Assembly: GCA_043804635.1 (NCBI GenBank)
Contig: JAZDIU010000089.1
Coordinates: forward strand, 1-64,000
Length of the DNA: 64,000 nucleotides
Reading direction: 5' to 3'
From: JAZDIU01 sp043804635
Lineage (GTDB): Bacteria; Chloroflexota; Dehalococcoidia; Dehalococcoidales; UBA2162
Below the pieces are notes generated by a model that saw nothing but the letters and a program-made list of their open reading frames with translations, made no database searches and had not been told where the DNA came from. Made by a program: the position numbers and the translations under genes. Shown one piece after another: positions 48,931 to 58,140 of the stretch; the first letter of the stretch is position 1, and every line of letters starts with the position of its first letter.

Positions 48931-49156
48931 ATGGACCCCTTTGCCTTTTTGATGTTCTACCGTTTAACAACAATTATAGATTACTCTTTGAACGTAATTA
49001 TTGTCAATTCGGCAATCTTGAGCCAATAGTAGAGAAAACCTGTTCCCTACGGACTTCGTAATTTAATCCAAAAATGCTTGACAAACTTTTGTTATTAATG
49101 ATAGGCTTTACTAGCAATCAATGAGTTTGAGTGCTAATCTAATTAGGTCGAGGTCA

Positions 49157-49372
49157 ATGAAAGAGGGTTTCATCGGCAAACGCTGCCCCAAGTGTGGCGG
49201 CAACATCTATCTGGATAGAGACGAGTACGGATGGTACCAGAAGTGTCTCCAGTGTGGCTTCAATTGCGAACTGGAGAGTATCGTCGATGCCAGAGTGAGG
49301 GTAGTAAGGAGTAAGCTGGAAAAGCTCCCGGTAGAGGAAGAAACTGAATCTCCCGGGGCTTCTCTGGATTAA
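49157..49372 (+). CDS. Small zinc ribbon protein
   Basis: A 71-residue protein: GKRCPKCGGNIYLDRDEYG, then YQKCLQCGFNCEL, a CxxC...CxxC zinc ribbon. I start at ATG 49157 (GAGGT upstream), not at 49121, which lacks a ribosome site. The C-terminal half is charged and ends with a Glu-rich tail. Ribbons of this form resemble those of small transcription-related proteins. The next gene follows 6 bases later. Confidence 0.65.
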   Translation: MKEGFIGKRCPKCGGNIYLDRDEYGWYQKCLQCGFNCELESIVDARVRVVRSKLEKLPVEEETESPGASLD

Positions 49373-49378
49373 TAACTT

Positions 49379-49543
49379 ATGAAAACACTAGTGAAGAAAG
49401 TCTATTGCCCCTTTTGTCAAAAGCTGGTTGCCGGACGTGAGGAAAAAGCGAACGGCAACAGCCGTGTCCTGTGTTCCCGGTGCGGGAAGCCGGTATGGGT
49501 GCATGAGGGCATTAGCTGGCGGTATGTAGGGCGTGCTCCGTAA
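49379..49543 (+). CDS. 54-residue zinc ribbon protein
   Basis: A very short gene: MKTLVKKVYCPFCQKLVAG near the start and VLCSRCGKPVWVHEG near the end give a CxxC...CxxC ribbon. It lies 6 bases after the preceding zinc-ribbon gene and is probably cotranscribed with it. Its stop is at 49541-49543. Function unknown. Confidence 0.6.
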   Translation: MKTLVKKVYCPFCQKLVAGREEKANGNSRVLCSRCGKPVWVHEGISWRYVGRAP

Positions 49544-49620
49544 CTTTTACTTGTCCGATATCGACTAAGTATTTCACTGGTTTGCCAAATCACTTGATAG
49601 CTAAATAGAATGAGGGACTT

Positions 49621-49637
49621 ACTGACATTGTGTCAGT
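49621..49637. promoter_or_regulatory. Perfect palindrome upstream of the FmdB operon
   Basis: ACTGACA-TTG-TGTCAGT lies 174 bases before the fmdB-like ATG, in a 267-base gap that holds no convincing gene. A half-site TTTGACACAA follows about 40 bases later. It may be an operator. Confidence 0.35.
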
Positions 49638-49810
49638 GGAGGTAATTGTTGTCTTTGTCACGTCTGGACTTTGACACAATTGGGGAAGAATAGGTAAAAT
49701 ATAAGTAGAGAATTTAATCCTCGCTTCAAGCATTTCGGATTTTACAGAAAATATGCCAAACGCAGCCACAGGTTTGTTTTCCATTCCATAGGTTAGGAGG
49801 TCTTTAACTA

Positions 49811-50086
49811 ATGCCCGTTTATGAATACGAGTGTGAAAGTTGTTCCTGTCAATTCGAACTAAAGCAAAGCTTCACCGATGAATCGGTAGCTATATGCCCA
49901 AAGTGTAAGAAGCGTGCCCGCCGTATATTTGTACCCGTGCCGGTTATTTTTAAAGGTACTGGTTTTTATGTAACGGACAATAAGAGTGAAAATAGCACGC
50001 TCGGCAAAAAACTGAACAGTGAGAAACCCGCCCCCACAGCAAGTAAGGAAACGACGCCGAAGAAAGATTCTAAAAAGGCTGAGTAG
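49811..50086 (+). CDS. FmdB-family zinc ribbon protein (second copy)
   Basis: Starts MPVYEYECESCSCQFELKQS with the second pair in CPKCKKRARR, the FmdB pattern, then RIFVPVPVIFKGTGFYVTD, which is the conserved FmdB continuation lost in the copy at 10913. The C-terminus is Lys/Thr-rich and disordered. AGGAGG precedes the ATG. It heads a three-gene unit with 50089 and 50733. Confidence 0.88.
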   Translation: MPVYEYECESCSCQFELKQSFTDESVAICPKCKKRARRIFVPVPVIFKGTGFYVTDNKSENSTLGKKLNSEKPAPTASKETTPKKDSKKAE

Positions 50087-50088
50087 AT

Positions 50089-50736
50089 ATGCCTGAAGAG
50101 CTGGGAAAAATCGAAAGGCTTCCGGTCGATACGTTTAAAAAGGGAAGAAGATTGTACTTCGTTCCCCTGATTTACAGCAGTCCACGCGCCTCGTCTGAGT
50201 TCATCGTAATATATAGCCGGTACTGGAACCAGGTTGAAAGCCAGGTTAGCGAGCTGGAACTAAAGCTTGGGAAAGTTAGCCGGGTGTACCACGAGTTGAT
50301 CCCATTTGGCGGTGAGGATGGGGCTAAAGCGATAGAGGAGCTTAGCGAAAGAAGCTATAAGATTATCAAGGACAGGATAGCGAAAGGCGCCAGTCTTGAA
50401 GCAACCGAAGAGGCTGAAATATTATCGGAATTTATGGACTGGAGTAAATGCTTAATGGTAGGTTTGCAAAACCAGAAGGTGTTTACCAAACTTTACGAAT
50501 TCTATACTGTCGCCAGTAATAAGAGAAACGAATATATCGCTAAACACCTGGCAGATAGTCTTGGAGCCGAAGAAATTGGGCTTCTATTTATGAGGGAAGG
50601 ACATCAAATTCAATTTCCTGCTGACATAGAGATTTTTTACGTTGCTCCGCCGGCTTTGGATGAGATTAAGCGCTGGCTGAGAGACCAGGAATCTAAAGCG
50701 CCGACAGAGGGTTCGAAAGCCGAGGAGGGCAGATGA
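50089..50736 (+). CDS. Hypothetical protein, helical
   Basis: I do not recognise this 215-residue protein. It has a beta-rich N-terminal part (KKGRRLYFVPLIYSSP) and long helices (YWNQVESQVSELELKLGKV; residues about 110-175). No signal or membrane segment. It starts 2 bases after fmdB and overlaps the next gene by four bases, so the three genes form one unit. Confidence 0.65.
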   Translation: MPEELGKIERLPVDTFKKGRRLYFVPLIYSSPRASSEFIVIYSRYWNQVESQVSELELKLGKVSRVYHELIPFGGEDGAKAIEELSERSYKIIKDRIAKGASLEATEEAEILSEFMDWSKCLMVGLQNQKVFTKLYEFYTVASNKRNEYIAKHLADSLGAEEIGLLFMREGHQIQFPADIEIFYVAPPALDEIKRWLRDQESKAPTEGSKAEEGR

Positions 50737-51494
50737 GCCGATTTATAGATAAGCTAAACCGGATGGCAAAAGGAATACCTCAGACGCTTGGCTTCAAAAG
50801 AGCGGCTGCGGACTCAACCAAGCCTAAAGTTCAGATCATCGTAGTTCCCTCAAAAGATGCTACCAACTTGGTCGTCGATGGTGCTGATGCCTTACTGCTG
50901 CGTATCTCGAGCTCTAGTTCAATCAAGAAATTGCTGGATAAGGTATCTGGAGAGAATGTTATATGGGGCGGCTGGCTGGAGGGTGGTACTCAGATAAACA
51001 CCGAAGAGCTGGTAAAGGCGGGATGCGATTTTCTGGTATTTTCTGCCGATACTCCGGTGACGGCAATCCAAAACGAAGAAATCGGTAAGATATTAGAAGT
51101 GGAAGCCTCGCTGAGCGAGGGGATGCTGAGGGCAGTCAGTGGGTTACCGGTCGATGCCGTTCTTATCGACACGGAAGCTAAGGAAGGGCATCCGTTTACC
51201 TGGCAGAATCTTATAACTCTACAGCGACATTCGGATTTCGTAGGCAAGCCTCTATTGACGCCGGTAGCTCAAGATGTGACCGGCGATGAACTTAAAGCTT
51301 TATGGAAAGCCGGCATCGATGGTATTATTGTGGAAACAGACCGCGAATCCGGCAGAATCAAAGAACTACGTCAGTTAATCGACAGTCTTGACTTTCCCTG
51401 GCCGCGCCGCCGGCAAAAGACAGAAGCAATATTACCACGGACTGCCGGACTGACAGCCCCACCGGCTCACGATGAAGAAGAGGAAGAAGAGTAA
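50733..51494 (+). CDS. Hypothetical protein, TIM-barrel-like
   Basis: A 253-residue protein with repeated beta-alpha units: VQIIVVPSKDATNLVVDGAD, then CDFLVFSADTPVTAI, VDAVLIDTEAKEG and WKAGIDGIIVETDRESG. These suggest a phosphate-binding TIM barrel, but no catalytic motif stands out. The end is strongly acidic (EEEEEE). It is translationally coupled to the gene before it and converges on the guaB3-like gene after 7 bases. Function unknown. Confidence 0.65.
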   Translation: MSRFIDKLNRMAKGIPQTLGFKRAAADSTKPKVQIIVVPSKDATNLVVDGADALLLRISSSSSIKKLLDKVSGENVIWGGWLEGGTQINTEELVKAGCDFLVFSADTPVTAIQNEEIGKILEVEASLSEGMLRAVSGLPVDAVLIDTEAKEGHPFTWQNLITLQRHSDFVGKPLLTPVAQDVTGDELKALWKAGIDGIIVETDRESGRIKELRQLIDSLDFPWPRRRQKTEAILPRTAGLTAPPAHDEEEEEE

Positions 51495-51501
51495 CCTTCT
51501 T

Positions 51502-52653
51502 TTATTGCTGTGCCATCTGCCAGGATTTGCCTTCGGTCGTTATTGCCGGAGCAATCACCATCTCAACCTGATGCATATCTCTGATGGTGGCTGCACCGCA
51601 AAAACCCATCGCCGTCCGCAAAGCCCCGACTAGGTTCTGACTGCCATCGGTAACCGAGCTGGGACCAAATAGAATTTGCTTGAGTGAAGCGGTAGTGCCG
51701 ACTTTTATCCGCGTCCCCCGAGGGAGTGCCGGGTTTGGCTGGGACATGCCCCAATGATAGCCGAGTCCGGGGGCTTCTTTAGTCTGAGCCATAATAGAGC
51801 CGAGCATCACGGCGTCAGCACCGGCAACAATTGCTTTACATATATCGCCGCTCTTACGAAAGCCGCCATCGGTAATTATAGGAACGTAGCGCCCAGACTC
51901 TCTTAAATAGGCCTCTCTGGCTGCAGCACAGTCTATAGTAGCGGTTATCTGGGGAACACCGACTCCAAGGACCTCCCGGCTGGTACAAGCCGCGCCGGGT
52001 CCGACACCCACCAAGACCCCAGAGATCCCCGTCCTCATTAAATCCAGACACGCGCTATAGCTCACGCAGTTACCAACGACGATTGGTTTTGGAATGGATT
52101 TACTGAGTTCGGAGAAGTCCAGTCCTCGATAGCTCTTGGATACGTGACGGGTAGTGGTTACCGTAGCCTGGATGACGATAATATCGGCTCCAGCTTCGGC
52201 AGCCAGCGGAGCCAGCCGTTTGGCATTAGCCGGTGAAACCGAGACGGCACAAATTGCCCTCTTATTCTTAATAGCTTTGACCCGTTCGCCGACGAGATTA
52301 TCTTTAATCGGCTCGGTGTAAACTTTCTGCAATAGAGTTGTTATTTCAGTCTTTGATGCCTGGGTAATTTTGGATAATAGCTCACCAGGTTTTTCATAGC
52401 GGGTTTGCACGCCGTCCAGATTGAGAACGGCAAGTCCGCCCAGTGTGTTCATAATGACGGCGAATTTAACATCGGTCACAGCATCCATTGCTGCCGCCAG
52501 GATTGGGATAGCGAAGGTATTATCTTCTATCTTAAACTCAATGTTGGTCTGGTCGGGATTGATGGTAACGTCTCCCGGAACGATAGCAACTTCATCGAAG
52601 CCATAAGAGCGCCTGAGCTGTTTGAATTCTGGGGTTGATTTTTTGTTTGCCAT
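51502..52653 (-). CDS. guaB3: GuaB3-type IMP dehydrogenase family protein
   Basis: A 383-residue barrel related to IMP dehydrogenase and GMP reductase but without CBS domains. LGGLAVLNLDGVQTRYE is characteristic of GuaB3, and the Cys loop is GVGPGAACTSRE (about residue 215), with DAVMLGSIMAQTKEAPG after it. GuaB3 proteins occur with or without a classical GuaB; purine nucleotide oxidoreduction is likely, exact reaction open. A gap of 74 bases separates it from the TRAP genes. Confidence 0.85.
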   Translation of the reverse strand: MANKKSTPEFKQLRRSYGFDEVAIVPGDVTINPDQTNIEFKIEDNTFAIPILAAAMDAVTDVKFAVIMNTLGGLAVLNLDGVQTRYEKPGELLSKITQASKTEITTLLQKVYTEPIKDNLVGERVKAIKNKRAICAVSVSPANAKRLAPLAAEAGADIIVIQATVTTTRHVSKSYRGLDFSELSKSIPKPIVVGNCVSYSACLDLMRTGISGVLVGVGPGAACTSREVLGVGVPQITATIDCAAAREAYLRESGRYVPIITDGGFRKSGDICKAIVAGADAVMLGSIMAQTKEAPGLGYHWGMSQPNPALPRGTRIKVGTTASLKQILFGPSSVTDGSQNLVGALRTAMGFCGAATIRDMHQVEMVIAPAITTEGKSWQMAQQ

Positions 52654-52727
52654 AGTAAACTAGCACTATAACAAAAGTGGGAACTTAAAGTCAAGAAAAA
52701 TATTGGGCTCCAAAAAGCGGGTCAGCT

Positions 52728-54056
52728 TTAGCCCATCATCTTGCTTGGCAGCCAGGTAACTATGATGGGAAATTGAACCATCAACACCATTAGGATAGCC
52801 GTCGCCACGTAGAAGGGGAGAGCACCTTTGATAACTTCGATAGTGGGACAGCCGTCAAGCATCTGGGTGATATAAAGAATAGGTGCGAATGGTGGTGTTA
52901 ATACTGCTAATTGAAATAGCACCACACTTAGTGTTCCAAACCAGACACCGACCATTGGCGGCGCGCCCGCTACATGGCTCAGCACCGGGTAAAAGAGAGG
53001 GATAAATAGTATTGCCATAGCATAGGTATCCAGAACCATACCGGCAATGATAAAGATGAAGATGATAATATAGGCTAGCGGAACAAAAGTGAGACCGGCA
53101 GCCTCTACCATTTCAATTATCGCCATGTGAAGCCGGGACTGTGCTATGGTGCCGGTGAAGAGAAAGGCACCCACAAGAATGATGAGAATCATTCCGGACG
53201 TCCTCGAGGAGCCAATTATGGCTTCTCTGAAACCATTCCAGGATAGACGGCGGTACGCCAGACAGACAATCAATACGGTGACCGCACCAATCCCGGCGGC
53301 TTCAGTGGGACTGAACCATCCCAGGTAAATACCACCAACCAGAACGAGGAAGATTATGATAATAGGGATAAGCAAAAAGGTGCTTCTAAATCTTTCTCCC
53401 CAGGTGAAATGTACATCTTGAGGCAGCATAGGCGCTATATTCGGTCTGATGCTGACCCAGACATAGATGACCGCGGAAAAGAGTATGGTCAGAATAATGC
53501 CGGGGATGATACCGGCGATAAGAATTCTGCCGACGGACTCTTCGGTCAGGATGGCGTAAACGACGGCGATCGTGCTGGGCGGGATTAAATTAGAGAGCAT
53601 TGAGCCCGAGGCTATGGAGCCTGTTCTTAAGGCGGCGCTGTAACCGTAGCGCTTCATTTCGGGTAAGCCGACACCGCCGATAGTAACAACGGCGGCAAGT
53701 GCGGAACCGGTTACCGCGCCGAAGAAAGCGTTAGCGAATATGGAAACTATTGCCAGACTGCCTTTCATCCTGGAGAACCATCTCATACAAGCGTCATAGG
53801 CGTCCTTTCCCAAACCGGCATGCTCAACCCAGACTCCCATCAAAATAAAGAGCGGAATCATTGACATATCGTAGTGATAGCTGCGGGACCAAACAATGCC
53901 GCCGAGCTGAATTATGGCGCGGGTGTCTCCGTAGTAAAGTACGGAAAAAACCCAGCCCAGCGTACCGAGGACGAGAAAAATGTGCATCCCGACCATGCAC
54001 AGGGAGCACAAAAGCACGATCTCGATGACGCCCCATACCCAGTTTGCCTCTATCAT
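52728..54056 (-). CDS. dctM: TRAP transporter large permease (DctM), cluster 1
   Basis: A 442-residue, about 12-helix permease that takes up an organic acid with sodium or protons. Family features include GSALAAVVTIGGVGLPEMKR and NLIPPSTIAVVYAIL, plus GIYLGWFSPTEAAGIGA. It belongs with DctQ (54077) and DctP (54745), and is very similar to the second DctM at 58141, so the two clusters are duplicates of one ancestor. Confidence 0.93.
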   Translation of the reverse strand: MIEANWVWGVIEIVLLCSLCMVGMHIFLVLGTLGWVFSVLYYGDTRAIIQLGGIVWSRSYHYDMSMIPLFILMGVWVEHAGLGKDAYDACMRWFSRMKGSLAIVSIFANAFFGAVTGSALAAVVTIGGVGLPEMKRYGYSAALRTGSIASGSMLSNLIPPSTIAVVYAILTEESVGRILIAGIIPGIILTILFSAVIYVWVSIRPNIAPMLPQDVHFTWGERFRSTFLLIPIIIIFLVLVGGIYLGWFSPTEAAGIGAVTVLIVCLAYRRLSWNGFREAIIGSSRTSGMILIILVGAFLFTGTIAQSRLHMAIIEMVEAAGLTFVPLAYIIIFIFIIAGMVLDTYAMAILFIPLFYPVLSHVAGAPPMVGVWFGTLSVVLFQLAVLTPPFAPILYITQMLDGCPTIEVIKGALPFYVATAILMVLMVQFPIIVTWLPSKMMG

Positions 54057-54076
54057 ACTCTAAGTTTGCCTCACTA

Positions 54077-54637
54077 CTATTGTTTCTGAAGATAGGACTC
54101 ACGGGCAAACTTCTTGCCCATGGCTTTACTGACCAGCCCGATAACAGACCTCAGAAAGACAAGACAAGCGTGAGCCGCCACCACATAAAGAACGACCATA
54201 AAAGGATATAGCTTTATATGATTAAGCGGCGTTTCTGCCCCTATAACGTTATGCAAACGTGCCTGGATAAATACCCCCCAAACAATAAGAGCGAAATAAA
54301 CGGCAGCTAACAATGCCCAGAGCGCATCCAAAGCTGCTCTGGGTCTCTCCTTCATTATGTCTCTGACTATGCCCACACGTACATGCCCAGCAGTATACCA
54401 AACGTAGCTAACAGTGCAGATAGTCAGAACAACCATTGCCAGTTGGGTGATTTCATAGCCGCCGGCAAATCCAGCCCCCATCTTCAATCCCAAAGCCACG
54501 AGCAGCTTACGGAAAGTCACCACAGTAAAATTGACCACCATCATAACAAGTAAGGCAATTCCGCCGACTATTAATAGCCATCGCGAAGCCTTATAGAGGA
54601 ATATCTCGGAATACCATTTGCCTAGCTTGCTTAGCAT
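54077..54637 (-). CDS. dctQ: TRAP transporter small permease (DctQ), cluster 1
   Basis: A 186-residue four-helix subunit, starting MLSKLGKWYSEIFLYKASRW. Helix 2-3 region GYEITQLAMVVLTICTVSYV and the VRVGIV charged segment match DctQ. It bridges the SBP and DctM. It lies 20 bases upstream of dctM. Confidence 0.88.
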   Translation of the reverse strand: MLSKLGKWYSEIFLYKASRWLLIVGGIALLVMMVVNFTVVTFRKLLVALGLKMGAGFAGGYEITQLAMVVLTICTVSYVWYTAGHVRVGIVRDIMKERPRAALDALWALLAAVYFALIVWGVFIQARLHNVIGAETPLNHIKLYPFMVVLYVVAAHACLVFLRSVIGLVSKAMGKKFARESYLQKQ

Positions 54638-54708
54638 TTATGCTCCAATATAATTTGCAGGCATCGTTTCAAGGTCATTAACCTTTGGCATTCAATGGGT
54701 AGTATAAA

Positions 54709-54740
54709 AGGCGGAGGTTGAGAAGTTCAACCTCCGCCTT
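54709..54740 (-). terminator. Hairpin between dctP and dctQ, cluster 1
   Basis: GGCGGAGGTTGA (54710-54721) pairs with TCAACCTCCGCC (54727-54738); T-rich/A-rich flanks fit a terminator on either strand. It lies just after the dctP stop and before dctQ, so it probably lowers dctQM expression relative to the binding protein. Confidence 0.75.
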
Positions 54741-54744
54741 TTGA

Positions 54745-56079
54745 TTATTTAGACCAGGCCTGGAATTTATCACCCTCGAGCTTGTGTCCCCCGATGGGTC
54801 CCACCTGGTTCGGATAAGTTTTGTATCCTTTACCCCAGTTGCTGTCCGGCTGACCCCAGGACTTTTGCCATTTCGCCACATCCTTGCCGCTGAAAGGATG
54901 TTCCGCCTCTAACTGAGCCGGCTCCTCATATATAGCAAGAGCATTTTTAAAGACCTTAATCAGCTCCGCCGCTTCGGCACCCCGCTTATACTTGGACTCC
55001 ATTTCTGCTACCCAGGTATCAGCCATCTTGTTCTTTATTTGTTGGAACTTGGCTTTCTCTTCGGCGGACCAGACAATACTGTAATCTACTCCTCGGGCTT
55101 GACCTATCGCCTTATAAACTGGGTCCTGAAGTTGATCCTGTGTGGTGTTATATAGAGAACCCCAGTAAAACAGGGCTTCCTCCATTGGGCCCAGGATGTC
55201 TTTAGGAATGCTGTTATACTTGGCGCGGTTCATCAGGAAGTTCATCGAGTTGCTGGCTGCCATCATAGTGCCGCCGGAATCGATAAAATAGCCCGGTTTG
55301 AAGGCGTCCTGGTAGCCAAAAAGCCAGGGACCTACTTTGGTCCACGACCAGCCGTCAGCTACCCCCTTTGCCAGGGCATCATAACCCTGAACAAGAGAGA
55401 TGGGGACCACTATCCCGCCCAACTCTGTAATCAGCCTGGTTTCCCACACCTTGGTGGACATAAAGGTCTCTCCTTTTATGTCAGCAAGGCTTCGAAGAGG
55501 CTTCCTGGCGGTAGCGAAATCGTAGAGTTCAAGAGCGAGAGGAGCCAGGTCGATGAGGCCCATTGCCTCCATATCTTTATCGAAGGGTTTCCACAAATAG
55601 AACCAGTGAATCATAAGTTGTTCTTGGCCGCTCAAAGGACTCTTGAATTCCCCCAGGGAGGGTAAACTTCCCCCGTCCATCAACGGAAAAATTCCGGGGG
55701 TAATCCGGGATGAGTAACCCGCGTCAGCCAGACCCTGGCTAATAGAGACTTCAGCCACGGATAGCGGGAACAATGATTCAGAGGGATAGGTCTCAAACTT
55801 AATTCGGCCGTTCGTTACTGCCTCAACAGCCTTTATCCATCTTATGTACAGGCATAACTCTTTATCCGTATCATAGTAGTTACCGGTGCGGTGGGCACGC
55901 TGGTCGGCATACTTAATTACAATTGGTTTGAATGCCGTCGTTGGTGTAGTTGGAGTAGTGGGAGTGGTAGGTGTTGTGGGTGTAGTTGGTGTAGTTGGTG
56001 TGGATGGCGTGCATCCGATTATACCGGGGAGGAAGGAAACTAGAACGAGCAATGCCACGATTATACTGAGTTTCTTCAT
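54745..56079 (-). CDS. dctP: TRAP substrate-binding lipoprotein (DctP), cluster 1
   Basis: A 444-residue exported solute receptor. Signal MKKLSIIVALLVLVSFLPG ends in a lipobox (IIGC, Cys23); a Thr-Pro-Thr repeat linker (about residues 24-48) follows. The mature domain has ADQRAHRTGNYYDTD, ISQGLADAGYSSRIT and WETRLITELGGIVVPIS. The linker repeat is shared with the second SBP. The ligand is unknown; C4-dicarboxylates are typical but this clade may bind other carboxylates. Confidence 0.9.
   Translation of the reverse strand: MKKLSIIVALLVLVSFLPGIIGCTPSTPTTPTTPTTPTTPTTPTTPTTAFKPIVIKYADQRAHRTGNYYDTDKELCLYIRWIKAVEAVTNGRIKFETYPSESLFPLSVAEVSISQGLADAGYSSRITPGIFPLMDGGSLPSLGEFKSPLSGQEQLMIHWFYLWKPFDKDMEAMGLIDLAPLALELYDFATARKPLRSLADIKGETFMSTKVWETRLITELGGIVVPISLVQGYDALAKGVADGWSWTKVGPWLFGYQDAFKPGYFIDSGGTMMAASNSMNFLMNRAKYNSIPKDILGPMEEALFYWGSLYNTTQDQLQDPVYKAIGQARGVDYSIVWSAEEKAKFQQIKNKMADTWVAEMESKYKRGAEAAELIKVFKNALAIYEEPAQLEAEHPFSGKDVAKWQKSWGQPDSNWGKGYKTYPNQVGPIGGHKLEGDKFQAWSK
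55940..56007 (-). repeat. Nine-base tandem repeat coding the Thr-Pro linker of DctP 1
   Basis: Units of (ACN ACN CCN)-type, about nine bases long, repeated about seven times with third-position drift. Codes TPTTPTTP. Length may vary between strains by slippage. Confidence 0.75.
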
Positions 56080-56149
56080 TCAAACACCTCCTCAAGCGCT
56101 AATCAGGTAAAAGTATTATATCACCATTGTCAAGCCTGAAATAGGGGGT

Positions 56150-57103
56150 TTATGGCTTTATGACTTTAATATCCTCCATATATTTCTTCATCTTTGATTT
56201 AATCTCCGACTTCTTTTCGATAATAAGTGTGTTATGTTTTCGTATTCCCTCATCATCATGCCGTTTTCTGCCGGCGGGGCCTGCATACGGACTTGGCCGG
56301 TTCACCGGGTCGCAAACAAAAGTGGGGACTCCGTTTTTAATTTCCATCGTGCCCTTCATATAGCACATCGGGCACTCTACGGTCTTCCCACGCAGCCTCA
56401 CCAGGTCCGAGTGGCAGACGGGACAAGCTTCAAAGAACGGGGTGATTTGTGACATAAGGTAATAATCGCTGCGAGTAAAATCATCTAATTTTTTAAAGGC
56501 ATCGCCCATAAATTTCATGTCGGAGGTAGGCAGCTTTGCTGCCTTAGCGACGCTTTGGCCTAACTTTCTAGCTCTCGCAACCGCTTCTTCGTTCAGGACA
56601 ATCTGGTCGGGCCGGGATGTCCAGATTACCATCATCTGTTCGACAAGTTTACCAACCCCGCCGCCCGGACAACGATTTAAGAAAGGAAGCATCACCCCGA
56701 CCATATCGCTGCCTCCAACGGCAATGACACCTTTGGCTAATTGTTTTTCCGCGATTTTCTTCCGATGTCTCACCGGGAGCCCCAAAAACCGGTCTTGTAT
56801 CATCAGTAAATAAGCAGGCGGCCTGGAAGAATAGCAGGGTGCTCCTACAATAATTCCGTCATTTTCCATGATTTTTTCTATCAGAAAAGGAACGTCATCG
56901 TTTTTAATAATGCAGCCACCCTCACCGCCCTCGAACCGGTCGTAGACGCACTTTTCGCAGCCGATGCAGGGTTTGATATTGAGGTCGAACAATCTGATAA
57001 TTTCAGTATCCGCCCCGGCTTCCCGTGCTCCCATTAACGCTTCTCTGACCAATACCTCTGAGTTGCCCATTTTTCTGCCGCAAGTTAATCCCAATATTTT
57101 CAT
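56150..57103 (-). CDS. Iron-sulfur flavoprotein, large form with C-terminal zinc ribbon
   Basis: A 317-residue flavodoxin-fold protein: MKILGLTCGRKMGNSEVLV (FMN site), CIGCEKCVYDRFEGGEGGC (cluster Cys), GAPCYSSRPPAYLLMIQDRF. A C-terminal ribbon reads CPVCHSDLVRLRGK then CPMCYMKG. The usual serine in GSPR is replaced by CGRK. It sits just upstream of TRAP cluster 1 on the same strand, 70 bases before dctP, so it may be cotranscribed with it and reduce the imported compound or a partner. A short relative is at 7455. Confidence 0.85.
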   Translation of the reverse strand: MKILGLTCGRKMGNSEVLVREALMGAREAGADTEIIRLFDLNIKPCIGCEKCVYDRFEGGEGGCIIKNDDVPFLIEKIMENDGIIVGAPCYSSRPPAYLLMIQDRFLGLPVRHRKKIAEKQLAKGVIAVGGSDMVGVMLPFLNRCPGGGVGKLVEQMMVIWTSRPDQIVLNEEAVARARKLGQSVAKAAKLPTSDMKFMGDAFKKLDDFTRSDYYLMSQITPFFEACPVCHSDLVRLRGKTVECPMCYMKGTMEIKNGVPTFVCDPVNRPSPYAGPAGRKRHDDEGIRKHNTLIIEKKSEIKSKMKKYMEDIKVIKP

Positions 57104-57283
57104 ATTCTAAGCTCCTCAAATCCTTTTTCAGGAACCTAAACTTAGACATACTTTAGCATAATAAAGGATATTGTCAAATGCTATCTCTCTCTGGAATCCT
57201 TTCTGTTTTTGAGTATCCTTTTTTCTTTATGAGGATATGTGCGCTATAATCTAACCGAAAGTACCAGTAATGGATGATTCATT

Positions 57284-58090
57284 ATGGTGATGCCTGCTCT
57301 CGAGAAAATGCAGTGCAAGGTCTGCGGTTCACACCTTACTGTAAGGTATGGCAAAATCAAGGGCGTTCAGAGGTGGAAGTGCAAACTATGCGGCAGAAAC
57401 TTCCTGGACAACAAAGCCCGCTACCACATGAAAACGCCGGCTGACCAGGTCGCCGCCGCCATTCGCATGCATTACGACGGACTCAGTTTGAACTTCATTC
57501 GTAAGCAAATTGAACAAGAACTCAATTATTGCCCTTCTATTTCCACAGTCTATAAATGGATAGGCAAATATAGTCGTACTGCATGTGCCAGGAACCAGAA
57601 CTGCCATCCGAAGGTTGGTGATATATGGATTGCGGATGAGACCAGCTTAGTAATTGACGGGAAACCGGTCTGGATTTGGGATATCATAGATAAAGGGACA
57701 TCCTTCCTACTGGCCTCACATGTTTCCAAGAACCGGGGTGTCCGCGATATCCGAGCTCTGATTGAAAAGGCGTTAGAAAAGGCGGCAAAAACTCCAAAGG
57801 GGATTGTTGCCGATAGGCTTGCACCATTATTAATTGAAGCGACAAGCTACCCGTTCAAAGTTGAAAAGTCAGGCAGGGAGATGGCGTACTTTCACTCTAT
57901 TCTCCAGTGGCGTACCGACCTGATGCGATACCTGAAGCAGTTCGATAAAGTGGTTGAATTTGTTGACGGGTGGCCTATTTACTATAACTACTTTCGGCCG
58001 CAGGAATCTCTGAAGGGCAAGACACCCTCTGAAGTCGCGAACATCAGGTTTGTTACCTACCAGGAGGGCGGTGAGCTTATTGAAGCTTAG
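57284..58090 (+). CDS. IS6/IS240-like DDE transposase with zinc ribbon
   Basis: An N-terminal zinc ribbon (CKVCGSHLTV, then CKLCGRNFLD) precedes a helical part and a DDE core with DIWIADETSLVIDGK (first Asp) and GIVADRLAPL (second Asp). Near the expected third acidic site, where IS6 proteins read (N)R-I-E-R-F-H, this protein has REMAYFHSI; the usual Glu position looks like Ala. The end has NYFRPQESLKGKTPSEVA. No clear terminal inverted repeats are seen within 150 bases. At 268 residues it is near full length. It lies between the two TRAP clusters on the opposite strand and may be a dying copy. Confidence 0.85.
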   Translation: MVMPALEKMQCKVCGSHLTVRYGKIKGVQRWKCKLCGRNFLDNKARYHMKTPADQVAAAIRMHYDGLSLNFIRKQIEQELNYCPSISTVYKWIGKYSRTACARNQNCHPKVGDIWIADETSLVIDGKPVWIWDIIDKGTSFLLASHVSKNRGVRDIRALIEKALEKAAKTPKGIVADRLAPLLIEATSYPFKVEKSGREMAYFHSILQWRTDLMRYLKQFDKVVEFVDGWPIYYNYFRPQESLKGKTPSEVANIRFVTYQEGGELIEA

Positions 58091-58140
58091 AGCGATTTTC
58101 TGAAAAGGAAATTGAAACGCTGAAAACTGCAGTTTTAGTG

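Noticed and set aside
49590..49784. 64-codon minus-strand open frame in the gap before the FmdB gene
   Set aside because: No ribosome site and no similarity to known proteins; the gap is better read as regulatory sequence with a palindrome.
55940..56007. Tandem repeats as a possible CRISPR-like or minisatellite array
   Set aside because: The nine-base units are in frame and encode a Thr-Pro linker after the lipobox; there are no spacers.
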